Of a stretch of DNA of 5,510 bases, positions 1 to 5,510 are shown one piece after another. A program made the position numbers and the translations under genes. Under the pieces are notes generated by a model. The model worked only from the letters and a program-made list of their open reading frames with translations. It did not search any database and was not told the origin of the DNA. The stretch lies in assembly GCA_014360385.1 (NCBI GenBank), contig JACIXO010000059.1:2212-7721 (forward strand). The letters run 5' to 3'. Within the stretch, counting starts at the first letter, position 1. Each line of letters begins with the position of its first letter. Source of the DNA: Actinomycetota bacterium. Its GTDB lineage: Bacteria > Actinomycetota > Humimicrobiia > Humimicrobiales > Humimicrobiaceae.

Positions 1-297
1 CTTATTCTCCAGCATAAGAAGATAAAACCCAATCTGCATTTTAGCGCTCTCTATTGATTTAGAACTCTTCTTTATTTCCCCAATTAAAAGCTGGCTGTCT
101 TTTCTATAAAAAATATCTACTTTCAATCTACCAAGTCTGAGTTCACGTTTTTCACTATAGTAAGATTCCTCATCTATTAGTCTCCCCAACTCCAAGAGCA
201 TGTGTTGTTGGTCAGAAGTAATTTGATGAGATAAGAGCCATGCCTGCCTCTGACATATAGTATATGCTTGCATGATGCTTCCAGTAATCTTTACCAT
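1..297 (-). CDS. cas4: Cas4 CRISPR adaptation nuclease, partial (C-terminal part beyond window)
   Basis: Translating the minus strand from the ATG at 297-295 gives 99 residues, open to the window edge. Cas4 is a RecB-like iron-sulfur exonuclease that works with Cas1-Cas2 to trim prespacers and select their PAM end. What can be seen: an N-terminal TGSIMQAYTICQRQAWLLSH stretch with C15, the first of the four cysteines expected for the Fe-S cluster (the other three lie near the C-terminus, off the window); LELGRLIDEESY at 35-46; D61; GEIKKSSK at 73-80 with the E74-x-K76 nuclease motif; and the Q88-xxx-Y92 motif. Position 42 is Asp where many Cas4 proteins have a metal-binding His. The start overlaps the cas3 stop by 7 nt (ATGGTAA) and no clear ribosome binding site precedes it, so translation is probably coupled to cas3. 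Family assignment is firm; activity cannot be judged without the C-terminus. Confidence 0.93.
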   Translation of the reverse strand, partial: MVKITGSIMQAYTICQRQAWLLSHQITSDQQHMLLELGRLIDEESYYSEKRELRLGRLKVDIFYRKDSQLLIGEIKKSSKSIESAKMQIGFYLLMLENK

Positions 298-2666
298 ATA
301 GACAAAATGTCTTCTAGTATATAACCCGTTTCAAGATTATAGAAATCATCAAGAGAAGCTCGGTTCACATAATAAAAGCCACTAACGAGTGGAGGTATAT
401 TCATAGTACGAGAATGTACTGAAATAACATATTGATAAAACTCATTTTTTATTAAATCGAAAGCATTTTTTCTCTCGATCAAGTTGTCAATGCAATTAAT
501 TCTGATATATTCTTTCCAGATAACTTCAGCATTTTCATCTAATTCAATAAACACATCGACTTTTTTGTAATCCTCCTCAATAAGCTTAAAGTCTTTAATA
601 CTTACACTGCTATCATAGCTATCAAATTTCAGTCCAGTAACAGCGTTAATAATATCCACTGACTCATCACTCGACTTTATCTCGGCAAGTTCATTATAGT
701 ACGTCTCTATTACCTTATAAAGATCAGCCTCCGGGACCTCATATGTCAAAAATCTTTTAGTAGCGTCTAAGAGTATCGGATCATAAATGTAAGAGGCGTA
801 TGACCTACCACTGTCATCCTTCAATAATACAACTTTGACTTCTCCTCTGTTAGACCAATTCCTATTACATCTCCCTGCAGATTGAGCAATAGAATCCATG
901 GGAGCAAAGTCTCTATAAACAATATCAAAATCTATATCGACTCCAGCTTCAACAAGTTGTGTAGTTACAGCAACTTTTCTTTCTTTCTTTCTCATTTTAT
1001 TAATTCTTTCTAACCGTTGCTTTGGAATAATATGAGAAGAGAGAAAGATAATATCTTCCGAAATCATTTGCTTAAGCAATCTATACAACTGCTTTGCTGA
1101 ATTTATCGTATTTAAGATAAAAAGGTAACTTTTTTCTCTCACAATATTTAGAGTCGCAACAAACTCTGCAACTGTTTGGCTTTTATCCAATTTTGGCTCA
1201 ATAACTACCCTATCCAAACTCTGATAATACTTTCTTTTATCCAACAATGGAAAAACTAGACTTTTGTCAAATATTATCGGCTCAGTGGCTGTAACAAATA
1301 TTATATAGGAATCTAATTTATCCACTAAGAATGATAACATCTTCCCTATAACAAGCCAGTATTTACAGGGTATAGCCTGAACCTCGTCAAGAATAATGAT
1401 AGCATTAGAGAGTCTATGAAACCTTCTAGAGGTAGTATTTCTGCAAGAAATTAAAGTATGGAAAAACTGAACAAAGGTAGTAACTATCACTTCAGAGTTC
1501 CAGCCCTCTATTAAAATCTTTGCCTCGTTCCCTTCAAATTCCTGATCTTCTTGCTTGTAATATCCATCCGAGAGATGATGATGCTTTAGTAAAATATTAC
1601 TGTCAACCTTTACTCTATTATATTTAAGAACTTTCTCAAATTCGCTGAAATTTTGCTCAATTATACTCAAGAATGGCAGAGCATAGACGACTCTATAAAG
1701 TTTCCCTTTTTGTTTAAAAAGCATATATCTCAATCTAAGAGCATGTGATAAAGATAGCATTGTCTTTCCCATACCAGTTGGTAAGTTCAAAGACAGTATT
1801 CTTCTAGTGAGCAAAACATCTGTGTTTAATACCTCCTGATAAGCCATCTCCCTAAGCTTGTTGATTCTATTCTTAGGATAATCTATACTACCCTTATAAT
1901 TGTCCACAAGTCTATTAGACAGAAAATCTATTCTCCTATTGAGCACCTGCTCTTTTTTTTTAATAACAATGCTAGTTTTATCAGCATCAACAAGCATAGA
2001 ATATATAAAATTTAAAATGAAGTAATAAGAAATATCATTGTCGTGTTTTAGTTGTCTTACATTTTTCTTATGTCTTCTTAGCTCTTCTCTTATCTCTACT
2101 ACCCAGGTTTTAAGAAGATGTGTATTTAGTGAGATAGGTATTCCATTGTTCTGAAGATGTCTTGCCAGGCAATCGAATTTATCCTTATCAATACTCTCCA
2201 CTTGTTCTAGTAGCACGGCCTTCTCTCTGTCGCTAATAATAATTTCTTCTTTTATGTCTTTAAAGTCTCCATGATGTTTCTTTATAGCCATGAACACTAA
2301 CAATGGAATTAATTCATCACACTCCTCTCTAAGCACCTGAAATTCTCTGACAACAAAATATCCACAAATGGCTGAAAGTAATCCGTGATGAGTCTGTTCA
2401 ACTTTTAACTTCTTCCTATTTTCTTCTGATGCTAAGATATATGTCTGAAAAAAAGCAGTTGCCTTTCCAATATCATGGCATAAAACAGCAAGGTTTACCA
2501 AATCCTTCAAGATTGGTAATTTAAAAATGTCAGAAGACTTTTCCTCGAAAAAAAGCTTAGCAACGTTAGCAGCTTCTATTAAGTGGTCCTCCAGTAATTT
2601 CCCAGGATGTGAATATAGGTTAGAAGAAGGTAATGCATTCCCCATTGTCAATTTCAACATATTCAT
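291..2666 (-). CDS. cas3: Cas3 HD nuclease-helicase of type I CRISPR interference
   Basis: This 791-residue protein is the effector recruited by Cascade after target binding; it nicks the displaced strand and degrades DNA while translocating 3'-5'. The HD nuclease domain occupies about residues 15-235: H20/H28, H64-D65 (LCHDIGK), H94, H131-H132 (KKHHGD), and LVDADK at 225-230 with the late acidic residue. The SF2 helicase follows: Walker A LPTGMGKT (295-302), DEVQ (427-430) as motif II, TAT (459-461) as motif III, QLVEAGVDID (570-579) as motif V and QSAGRCNRN (595-603) as motif VI. All expected catalytic residues seem present and the length is normal for a fused I-B Cas3. An in-frame TAG lies directly before the ATG at 2666, so the frame cannot extend further upstream; ATGs at residues 3 and 8 are alternative starts. 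No Shine-Dalgarno sequence is near any of them. The gene overlaps the cas5 end by 47 nt, suggesting translational coupling. Confidence 0.97.
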   Translation of the reverse strand: MNMLKLTMGNALPSSNLYSHPGKLLEDHLIEAANVAKLFFEEKSSDIFKLPILKDLVNLAVLCHDIGKATAFFQTYILASEENRKKLKVEQTHHGLLSAICGYFVVREFQVLREECDELIPLLVFMAIKKHHGDFKDIKEEIIISDREKAVLLEQVESIDKDKFDCLARHLQNNGIPISLNTHLLKTWVVEIREELRRHKKNVRQLKHDNDISYYFILNFIYSMLVDADKTSIVIKKKEQVLNRRIDFLSNRLVDNYKGSIDYPKNRINKLREMAYQEVLNTDVLLTRRILSLNLPTGMGKTMLSLSHALRLRYMLFKQKGKLYRVVYALPFLSIIEQNFSEFEKVLKYNRVKVDSNILLKHHHLSDGYYKQEDQEFEGNEAKILIEGWNSEVIVTTFVQFFHTLISCRNTTSRRFHRLSNAIIILDEVQAIPCKYWLVIGKMLSFLVDKLDSYIIFVTATEPIIFDKSLVFPLLDKRKYYQSLDRVVIEPKLDKSQTVAEFVATLNIVREKSYLFILNTINSAKQLYRLLKQMISEDIIFLSSHIIPKQRLERINKMRKKERKVAVTTQLVEAGVDIDFDIVYRDFAPMDSIAQSAGRCNRNWSNRGEVKVVLLKDDSGRSYASYIYDPILLDATKRFLTYEVPEADLYKVIETYYNELAEIKSSDESVDIINAVTGLKFDSYDSSVSIKDFKLIEEDYKKVDVFIELDENAEVIWKEYIRINCIDNLIERKNAFDLIKNEFYQYVISVHSRTMNIPPLVSGFYYVNRASLDDFYNLETGYILEDILSIW

Positions 2667-3339
2667 CTATACTACATTTAATACTCTCACCATGTTGTTC
2701 GAATACAACATCCGCATATTCCTCTACAATTCTATTTTCTGTCATAACTATAGGAACTCGTTCCTTAAAATACCTCTTACCTTTTTCGAATTGTATCTTT
2801 ACTATTCCTGCTTCACCATCAAGTGGCAAAACACTATTGATATTTACTGTTCCTCCATTTATCTTCCATCGAAATACACCCACGTAATCAATGTCAGCAA
2901 GAAGCTCGCTTAATCCTAGTGATATCGTATAGACTGTTTTATGGTTTTTAATATTATCTGTTAATAGATTGAAAATACATGAATCCTCATGGACAACATA
3001 TATCCTGAAACAAGGATTTTTCACAAATTCAGTTCTAATCTGAGTCCTGGGTTTATGGCTTCCTTTCTGAACAGGAACCCAAAAATCACCTTTTGTATTA
3101 ATCAAGTTTATTCCAATTCTAGTCTTTACTACAGGATTTATTATCCGTAAGGCAACTCTACACCTCTTCCGGCTAAACACTTTCAGATACTTCTCCTTTT
3201 CTATGCCACAAATTGCTCCTAGTATTCCTTGAATTGTAGGAGGTGGAGGAAATGAAAATGTAAGAGGAGAAGACGTGGTATAGAATTTCCTAAAATGTCC
3301 TAAATCTCCAAATAAACTAAAAACCAATATATCATTCAT
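2620..3339 (-). CDS. cas5: Cas5 (Cas5b/Cas5h) Cascade subunit
   Basis: This 239-residue RAMP-fold protein caps the 5' handle of the crRNA at the base of type I-B Cascade and contacts Cas8b and the first Cas7. The N-terminus is diagnostic of the Cas5h family: GHFRKFYTTSSP at residues 14-25, then a proline run (31-34) and TIQGILGAICG at 35-45, matching the conserved 'FR..yt.. PP.t..GlLgai.G' block of I-B Cas5. Length is typical. In I-B systems crRNA cleavage is done by Cas6, so a nuclease role for this protein is not expected. The ATG at 3339 lies 10 nt after the cas7 stop, with GTGAGG 8 nt upstream, partly inside the cas7 stop codon. The 3' end overlaps cas3 by 47 nt. Confidence 0.95.
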   Translation of the reverse strand: MNDILVFSLFGDLGHFRKFYTTSSPLTFSFPPPPTIQGILGAICGIEKEKYLKVFSRKRCRVALRIINPVVKTRIGINLINTKGDFWVPVQKGSHKPRTQIRTEFVKNPCFRIYVVHEDSCIFNLLTDNIKNHKTVYTISLGLSELLADIDYVGVFRWKINGGTVNINSVLPLDGEAGIVKIQFEKGKRYFKERVPIVMTENRIVEEYADVVFEQHGESIKCSIDEYVEIDNGECITFF

Positions 3340-3347
3340 TTGTCATG

Positions 3348-3353
3348 CCTCAC
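3348..3353 (-). promoter_or_regulatory. Ribosome binding site of cas5
   Basis: GTGAGG on the minus strand lies 8 nt before the cas5 ATG and shares bases with the cas7 TGA stop. It is a moderate match to the Shine-Dalgarno consensus and supports the start at 3339. Its placement over the stop codon favours translational coupling of cas7 and cas5. An ATG only 2 nt after it opens a 4-codon frame and is too close to be used. Confidence 0.6.
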
Positions 3354-4273
3354 ATAGCGTCAAAGTTTAAATCTTCTACTATAAAACCCCCTAATAAATC
3401 TTTTATACTTATTTCCACCCCTCTCATAGTAAACACGACTCTCTCATCCACCTTTATTCTGATTTTTTCAACACTAGACCCAACAGACTCTAATGTAGAA
3501 ACTATATCTCCTATCTCAAGCTTACCATCAACTATGTCTCTTATTTCCCTGTCGTCTTTAGCGCTCACAAATTGGATTCTCTTGTCTAATTCACCTACAT
3601 AAAAATTTCCCTCTTTGTAAATGACCTGTAGTAAAAGCCTGGGCATTTGTCCAACTTTTGAAGCCGAAATAAGGTTTTTTGTCCCGTTCCACATAGCTTC
3701 AAGTAATAAATTTACATCACTTTCTGTAAGGTCAATATTCTGATTTCTAGCAGCATTTTCATTAATTATTCCGTAGAATACTATCAAAGAATAGGGGAGG
3801 ATATATTTCTCTGTAAAGGTTCCCTGTCTTTTGTCTTCTTTAGAAGGCATAACAGTTGTGCCTTTTACATAGATTAAATCCACCTTATGTAGTGACCTTC
3901 CATATTTGAACTGAACAGGACCTGTCAAGGTGATTGTCTTGCCTTTTACAGCAGTAGTAGCTCCAAACAATCTAACATCTATGCATCTCGAAAGCACCTC
4001 CTTAGGATTATCCTTGAAATCAGCTAATCTATCCTCCTTAGTTCTTAGATTTCCCTTATCGTCTCTCGTTTCAAAAATAAATATATCCTGACTCCTATAA
4101 TCATGTAAATAATCCCTGATTGTTCTTTTTAGTCTTACATCTGTTACCAGATTTATTCCTGTCTCTTCATCAATTCTTGGTTTATTCTCATCTACAGGAT
4201 CTCCGTTCGGATTGGAGTATGTTACATCGTAGAGAAATAAGATTTCAGAACGATTTTTAACAACATCATTCAC
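3350..4273 (-). CDS. cas7: Cas7 (Csh2 family) Cascade backbone subunit
   Basis: This 307-residue protein is the crRNA-binding backbone subunit, polymerising along the spacer in several copies per Cascade. It matches the Cas7/Csh2 family of type I-B: ILFLYDVTYSNPNGDP at residues 11-26, then KPRIDEETG (31-39) and TDVRLKRTIRDYL (44-56), a conserved N-terminal RAMP block. The middle carries the TLTGPVQFKYGRSLHKV segment (about 116-132), which is also family-like. Length is normal. The start is GTG at 4273, supported by AAAGGAGG 7 nt upstream, the best placed ribosome binding site of any full-length gene here. The cas8b stop lies 41 nt upstream and cas5 begins 10 nt downstream. No defects seen. 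Confidence 0.96.
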   Translation of the reverse strand: MNDVVKNRSEILFLYDVTYSNPNGDPVDENKPRIDEETGINLVTDVRLKRTIRDYLHDYRSQDIFIFETRDDKGNLRTKEDRLADFKDNPKEVLSRCIDVRLFGATTAVKGKTITLTGPVQFKYGRSLHKVDLIYVKGTTVMPSKEDKRQGTFTEKYILPYSLIVFYGIINENAARNQNIDLTESDVNLLLEAMWNGTKNLISASKVGQMPRLLLQVIYKEGNFYVGELDKRIQFVSAKDDREIRDIVDGKLEIGDIVSTLESVGSSVEKIRIKVDERVVFTMRGVEISIKDLLGGFIVEDLNFDAM

Positions 4274-4294
4274 TGTTTATCCTCCTTTTAAACA
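4274..4294 (-). promoter_or_regulatory. Strong cas7 ribosome binding site in the loop of a small inverted repeat
   Basis: The minus strand reads TGTTTA, then AAAGGAGGA, then TAAACA, directly followed by the GTG start of cas7. TGTTTA and TAAACA are perfect 6-bp complements, so the Shine-Dalgarno sequence (AAAGGAGG, 4281-4288) would sit in a 9-nt loop. The stem has a single G-C pair and would be weak. The ribosome binding site is certain as sequence; the hairpin is a possibility only. Confidence 0.65.
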
Positions 4295-4314
4295 TTGTTG
4301 ATAAATACCTAAAA

Positions 4315-4707
4315 TCACCTCTCGTAAAGCAAAGAGTTAACTTCATCTGCAAGGTTCATACCACACACAAAATAGAAATTGATTTCGTCACATGACAACC
4401 TCCAGTTATCTCCAGCAGCTAAAAGATACCTCGAAACTTCTTGAGAAACCATTTTTTTTCCTTTGTCGAAGGAGTCATATTCTTCAAGTTTATTCTGAAC
4501 CTTGGGAAGGAGGCTTTTAATATCTCTTTCATCCATCCTCAATCCTTTAAGATTTTTTATGAAAGGGGGTTTAGTCTGTCTCTCTGCATACTGTTTCCTC
4601 AAAAGCAGTTCAGTAAGACAACCTAGCAAGAAAATACCCCTTTTTGCTGGCATTTGAAACACTGGTTTATACCTGCTGAAGATACTCTCAAAATAGCTCT
4701 CTTCCAT
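4315..4707 (-). CDS. cas11b: Cas11b small subunit, predicted internal translation product of cas8b
   Basis: An ATG at 4707-4705, in frame with cas8b, would yield a separate 130-residue protein beginning MEESYFESIF and sharing the cas8b stop. It is preceded by TGAGGAGGTG with 5 nt between AGGAGG and the ATG, as good as any start site in the window. It is established for I-B, I-C and I-D systems that the small subunit Cas11 is made by independent translation from within the large-subunit gene; the size and C-terminal position here match that. The product would be mostly helical, as Cas11 proteins are, and would line the Cascade belly to stabilise the R-loop, in about two copies. No separate small-subunit gene is seen in the window. 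The site is seen in the sequence; that it is used is inferred. Confidence 0.8.
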   Translation of the reverse strand: MEESYFESIFSRYKPVFQMPAKRGIFLLGCLTELLLRKQYAERQTKPPFIKNLKGLRMDERDIKSLLPKVQNKLEEYDSFDKGKKMVSQEVSRYLLAAGDNWRLSCDEINFYFVCGMNLADEVNSLLYER

Positions 4708-5510
4708 AGACACCTCCTCAAAACAAACTAAACTAAGTTTTTCTAGAAACAAAAACACCATTAGTCCATCTATTACCTGATTCCTGAACTTTTCACCATT
4801 TACAAACATGTCTCGTATCTTTTTGATAACAGCTGATAAAACAAAACGGCAGTCTATCATATTTGACCGAAATATTCTGTCTGTTATTTCCAAGAAATAT
4901 TTATTTAAGTCTGGATTTTCATTATCTTTTTTAGGGAAAAACTGTCTAATTTTACCAAAATTGAAATTCTCTCCAAAAATTTCATCGACAAAATCTTTTG
5001 CAATGAAAATCTTTCTCAGTCTTGACGGTAAAACTTCTTCGATTAAAAGGATAATCCTTTCAGCCTGTTTCATTTTTCTAAGAAAAAGCAAGTTTAAAGC
5101 AACGTAATCTTCTTCCTTTGCCAGAAGTCCCAGAATTTCCTCTTCATCATCAGTCAACCTCTTAATCGAGCCTTCTCTAAGTGAAATCAGACTCGAAGCA
5201 TCCTCAAAAATTTCAAGTACTCTAGATGGTGTATCTCCTACTCCCAGTATAAAATCAGGTACCAAGTGGTAATTAAGACCATAAAACCTAAAAGAGAGGT
5301 TCTTTTCAATAAACTTTTTCCCCTCTTCCAAATATATTTTACATTCTTCACATACAGGGTAGTTTTTCCAGGCATTACTTTTAACAAATCCCCCGCTAAT
5401 AAATCCTTTTTTATCTATCGTATAAAACTTATAAACACTAACATTGCCAAAAACTAGTTTTCCGCCCTTACCACATACAGAACAAACCTTATCAGTTGAA
5501 GCTATAGACA
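4315..5510 (-). CDS. cas8b: Cas8b (Csh1/TM1802 family) Cascade large subunit, partial (N-terminus beyond window)
   Basis: The frame is open from the right edge (first full codon 5508-5506) to the TGA at 4317-4315, giving 397 residues. Cas8b is the large subunit that recognises the PAM and begins R-loop formation. What is visible first is a four-cysteine zinc-ribbon-like element: CSVC (5484-5473), about 40 residues including FGNVSVYKFYTIDKKGF, then CEEC (5352-5341). This pattern and the following EEGKKFIEKNLSFRFYGLNY segment are typical of Csh1/TM1802-type Cas8b. The C-terminal 130 residues include FLLGCLTELLLRKQY and a helical end (INFYFVCGMNLADEV), corresponding to the small-subunit-like domain. 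Since family members usually have roughly 550-650 residues, some 150-250 N-terminal residues are probably missing. A TTG at 5331 should not be taken as the start, since it would cut off the cysteine motif. The gene ends 41 nt before cas7. Confidence 0.92.
   Translation of the reverse strand, partial: SIASTDKVCSVCGKGGKLVFGNVSVYKFYTIDKKGFISGGFVKSNAWKNYPVCEECKIYLEEGKKFIEKNLSFRFYGLNYHLVPDFILGVGDTPSRVLEIFEDASSLISLREGSIKRLTDDEEEILGLLAKEEDYVALNLLFLRKMKQAERIILLIEEVLPSRLRKIFIAKDFVDEIFGENFNFGKIRQFFPKKDNENPDLNKYFLEITDRIFRSNMIDCRFVLSAVIKKIRDMFVNGEKFRNQVIDGLMVFLFLEKLSLVCFEEVSMEESYFESIFSRYKPVFQMPAKRGIFLLGCLTELLLRKQYAERQTKPPFIKNLKGLRMDERDIKSLLPKVQNKLEEYDSFDKGKKMVSQEVSRYLLAAGDNWRLSCDEINFYFVCGMNLADEVNSLLYER
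4711..4720 (-). promoter_or_regulatory. Internal ribosome binding site for cas11b within cas8b
   Basis: TGAGGAGGTG on the minus strand contains AGGAGGTG, the full complement of the CACCTCCT anti-Shine-Dalgarno end of bacterial 16S rRNA. It lies 5 nt before the in-frame ATG at 4707. It is encoded by the codons GAG GAG GTG (Glu-Glu-Val), although GAA would do equally well for Glu. Confidence 0.8.

Noticed and set aside
427..430. DEVQ (protein residues 427-430 of Cas3) instead of DEAH/DEAD as a possible defective helicase
   Set aside because: The position after the DE pair varies in Cas3 helicases and the catalytic Asp-Glu is intact; all other helicase motifs are normal.
2527..2913. Open frames on the plus strand (for example 2527-2913, 2633-2887, 3345-3602, 4808-5107)
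   Set aside because: All lie opposite well-supported cas genes, show no recognisable domain and have no convincing ribosome binding site; they are antisense shadows.
3238..3260. AGGAGGTGGAGG on the plus strand, resembling a ribosome binding site
   Set aside because: It is the complement of the proline-run codons of Cas5, and the nearby plus-strand ATGs open only very short frames.
3972..4003. Strong SD-like AAGGAGGTG inside cas7 followed 8 nt later by ATG
   Set aside because: The ATG is out of frame with cas7 and reaches a stop after four codons; the bases are explained by Lys-Glu-Val codons of Cas7.
5266..5331. TTG at 5331 as the start of the cas8b protein
   Set aside because: The same frame stays open to the window edge and encodes the family-typical CxxC...CxxC element upstream; no SD precedes the TTG. 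The gene is simply cut by the window.
1..5510. CRISPR repeats, transposon ends, tRNA genes or rho-independent terminators in the window
   Set aside because: Virtually all bases are coding; the only sizeable gap is 41 nt (4274-4314) and no repeated spacer-repeat pattern or GC-rich hairpin with T-run was seen.

Overview
This window is the middle of a type I-B CRISPR-Cas operon, read entirely on the minus strand. In transcription order (right to left) it holds the 3' part of cas8b (with an apparent nested cas11b), cas7, cas5, cas3 and the 5' part of cas4. The gene set and order match the Csh1/TM1802 (Cas8b) - Csh2 (Cas7) - Cas5h - Cas3 - Cas4 layout of subtype I-B. The missing ends fall outside the window: the N-terminal part of cas8b and probably cas6 to the right, and the rest of cas4 and probably cas1, cas2 and a CRISPR array to the left. 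No CRISPR repeats are visible here.

The DNA is AT-rich and codon use favours AGA/AGG for arginine and ATA for isoleucine. The proteins are rich in Lys, Ile and Glu. Several ribosome binding sites are textbook AGGAGG and one start is GTG. This fits a low-GC anaerobic, possibly thermophilic bacterium (Thermotogota, Firmicutes or Dictyoglomota type), but the sequence does not fix the taxon.

Layout: 1-297 cas4 (partial); 291-2666 cas3, one HD nuclease-helicase polypeptide; 2620-3339 cas5; 3350-4273 cas7; 4274-4314 a 41-nt gap carrying a strong ribosome binding site in the loop of a small inverted repeat; 4315-5510 cas8b (open at the window edge). The genes overlap or nearly touch, and I see no internal promoter or terminator, so they are probably one transcript started to the right of the window.

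How they work together: Cas8b, Cas7, Cas5 and the small subunit Cas11b, with Cas6 from elsewhere, would form the crRNA-guided Cascade complex. Cascade recruits Cas3, which nicks and degrades the target DNA. Cas4 joins Cas1-Cas2 to trim and orient new spacers. The most notable signal is a near-perfect Shine-Dalgarno sequence inside cas8b, 5 nt before an in-frame ATG, which should start a separate 130-residue Cas11b from the 3' end of the gene. The two subunits needed in several copies per complex (Cas7, Cas11) are the ones with strong ribosome binding sites, while cas3 and cas4 have none that I can see.
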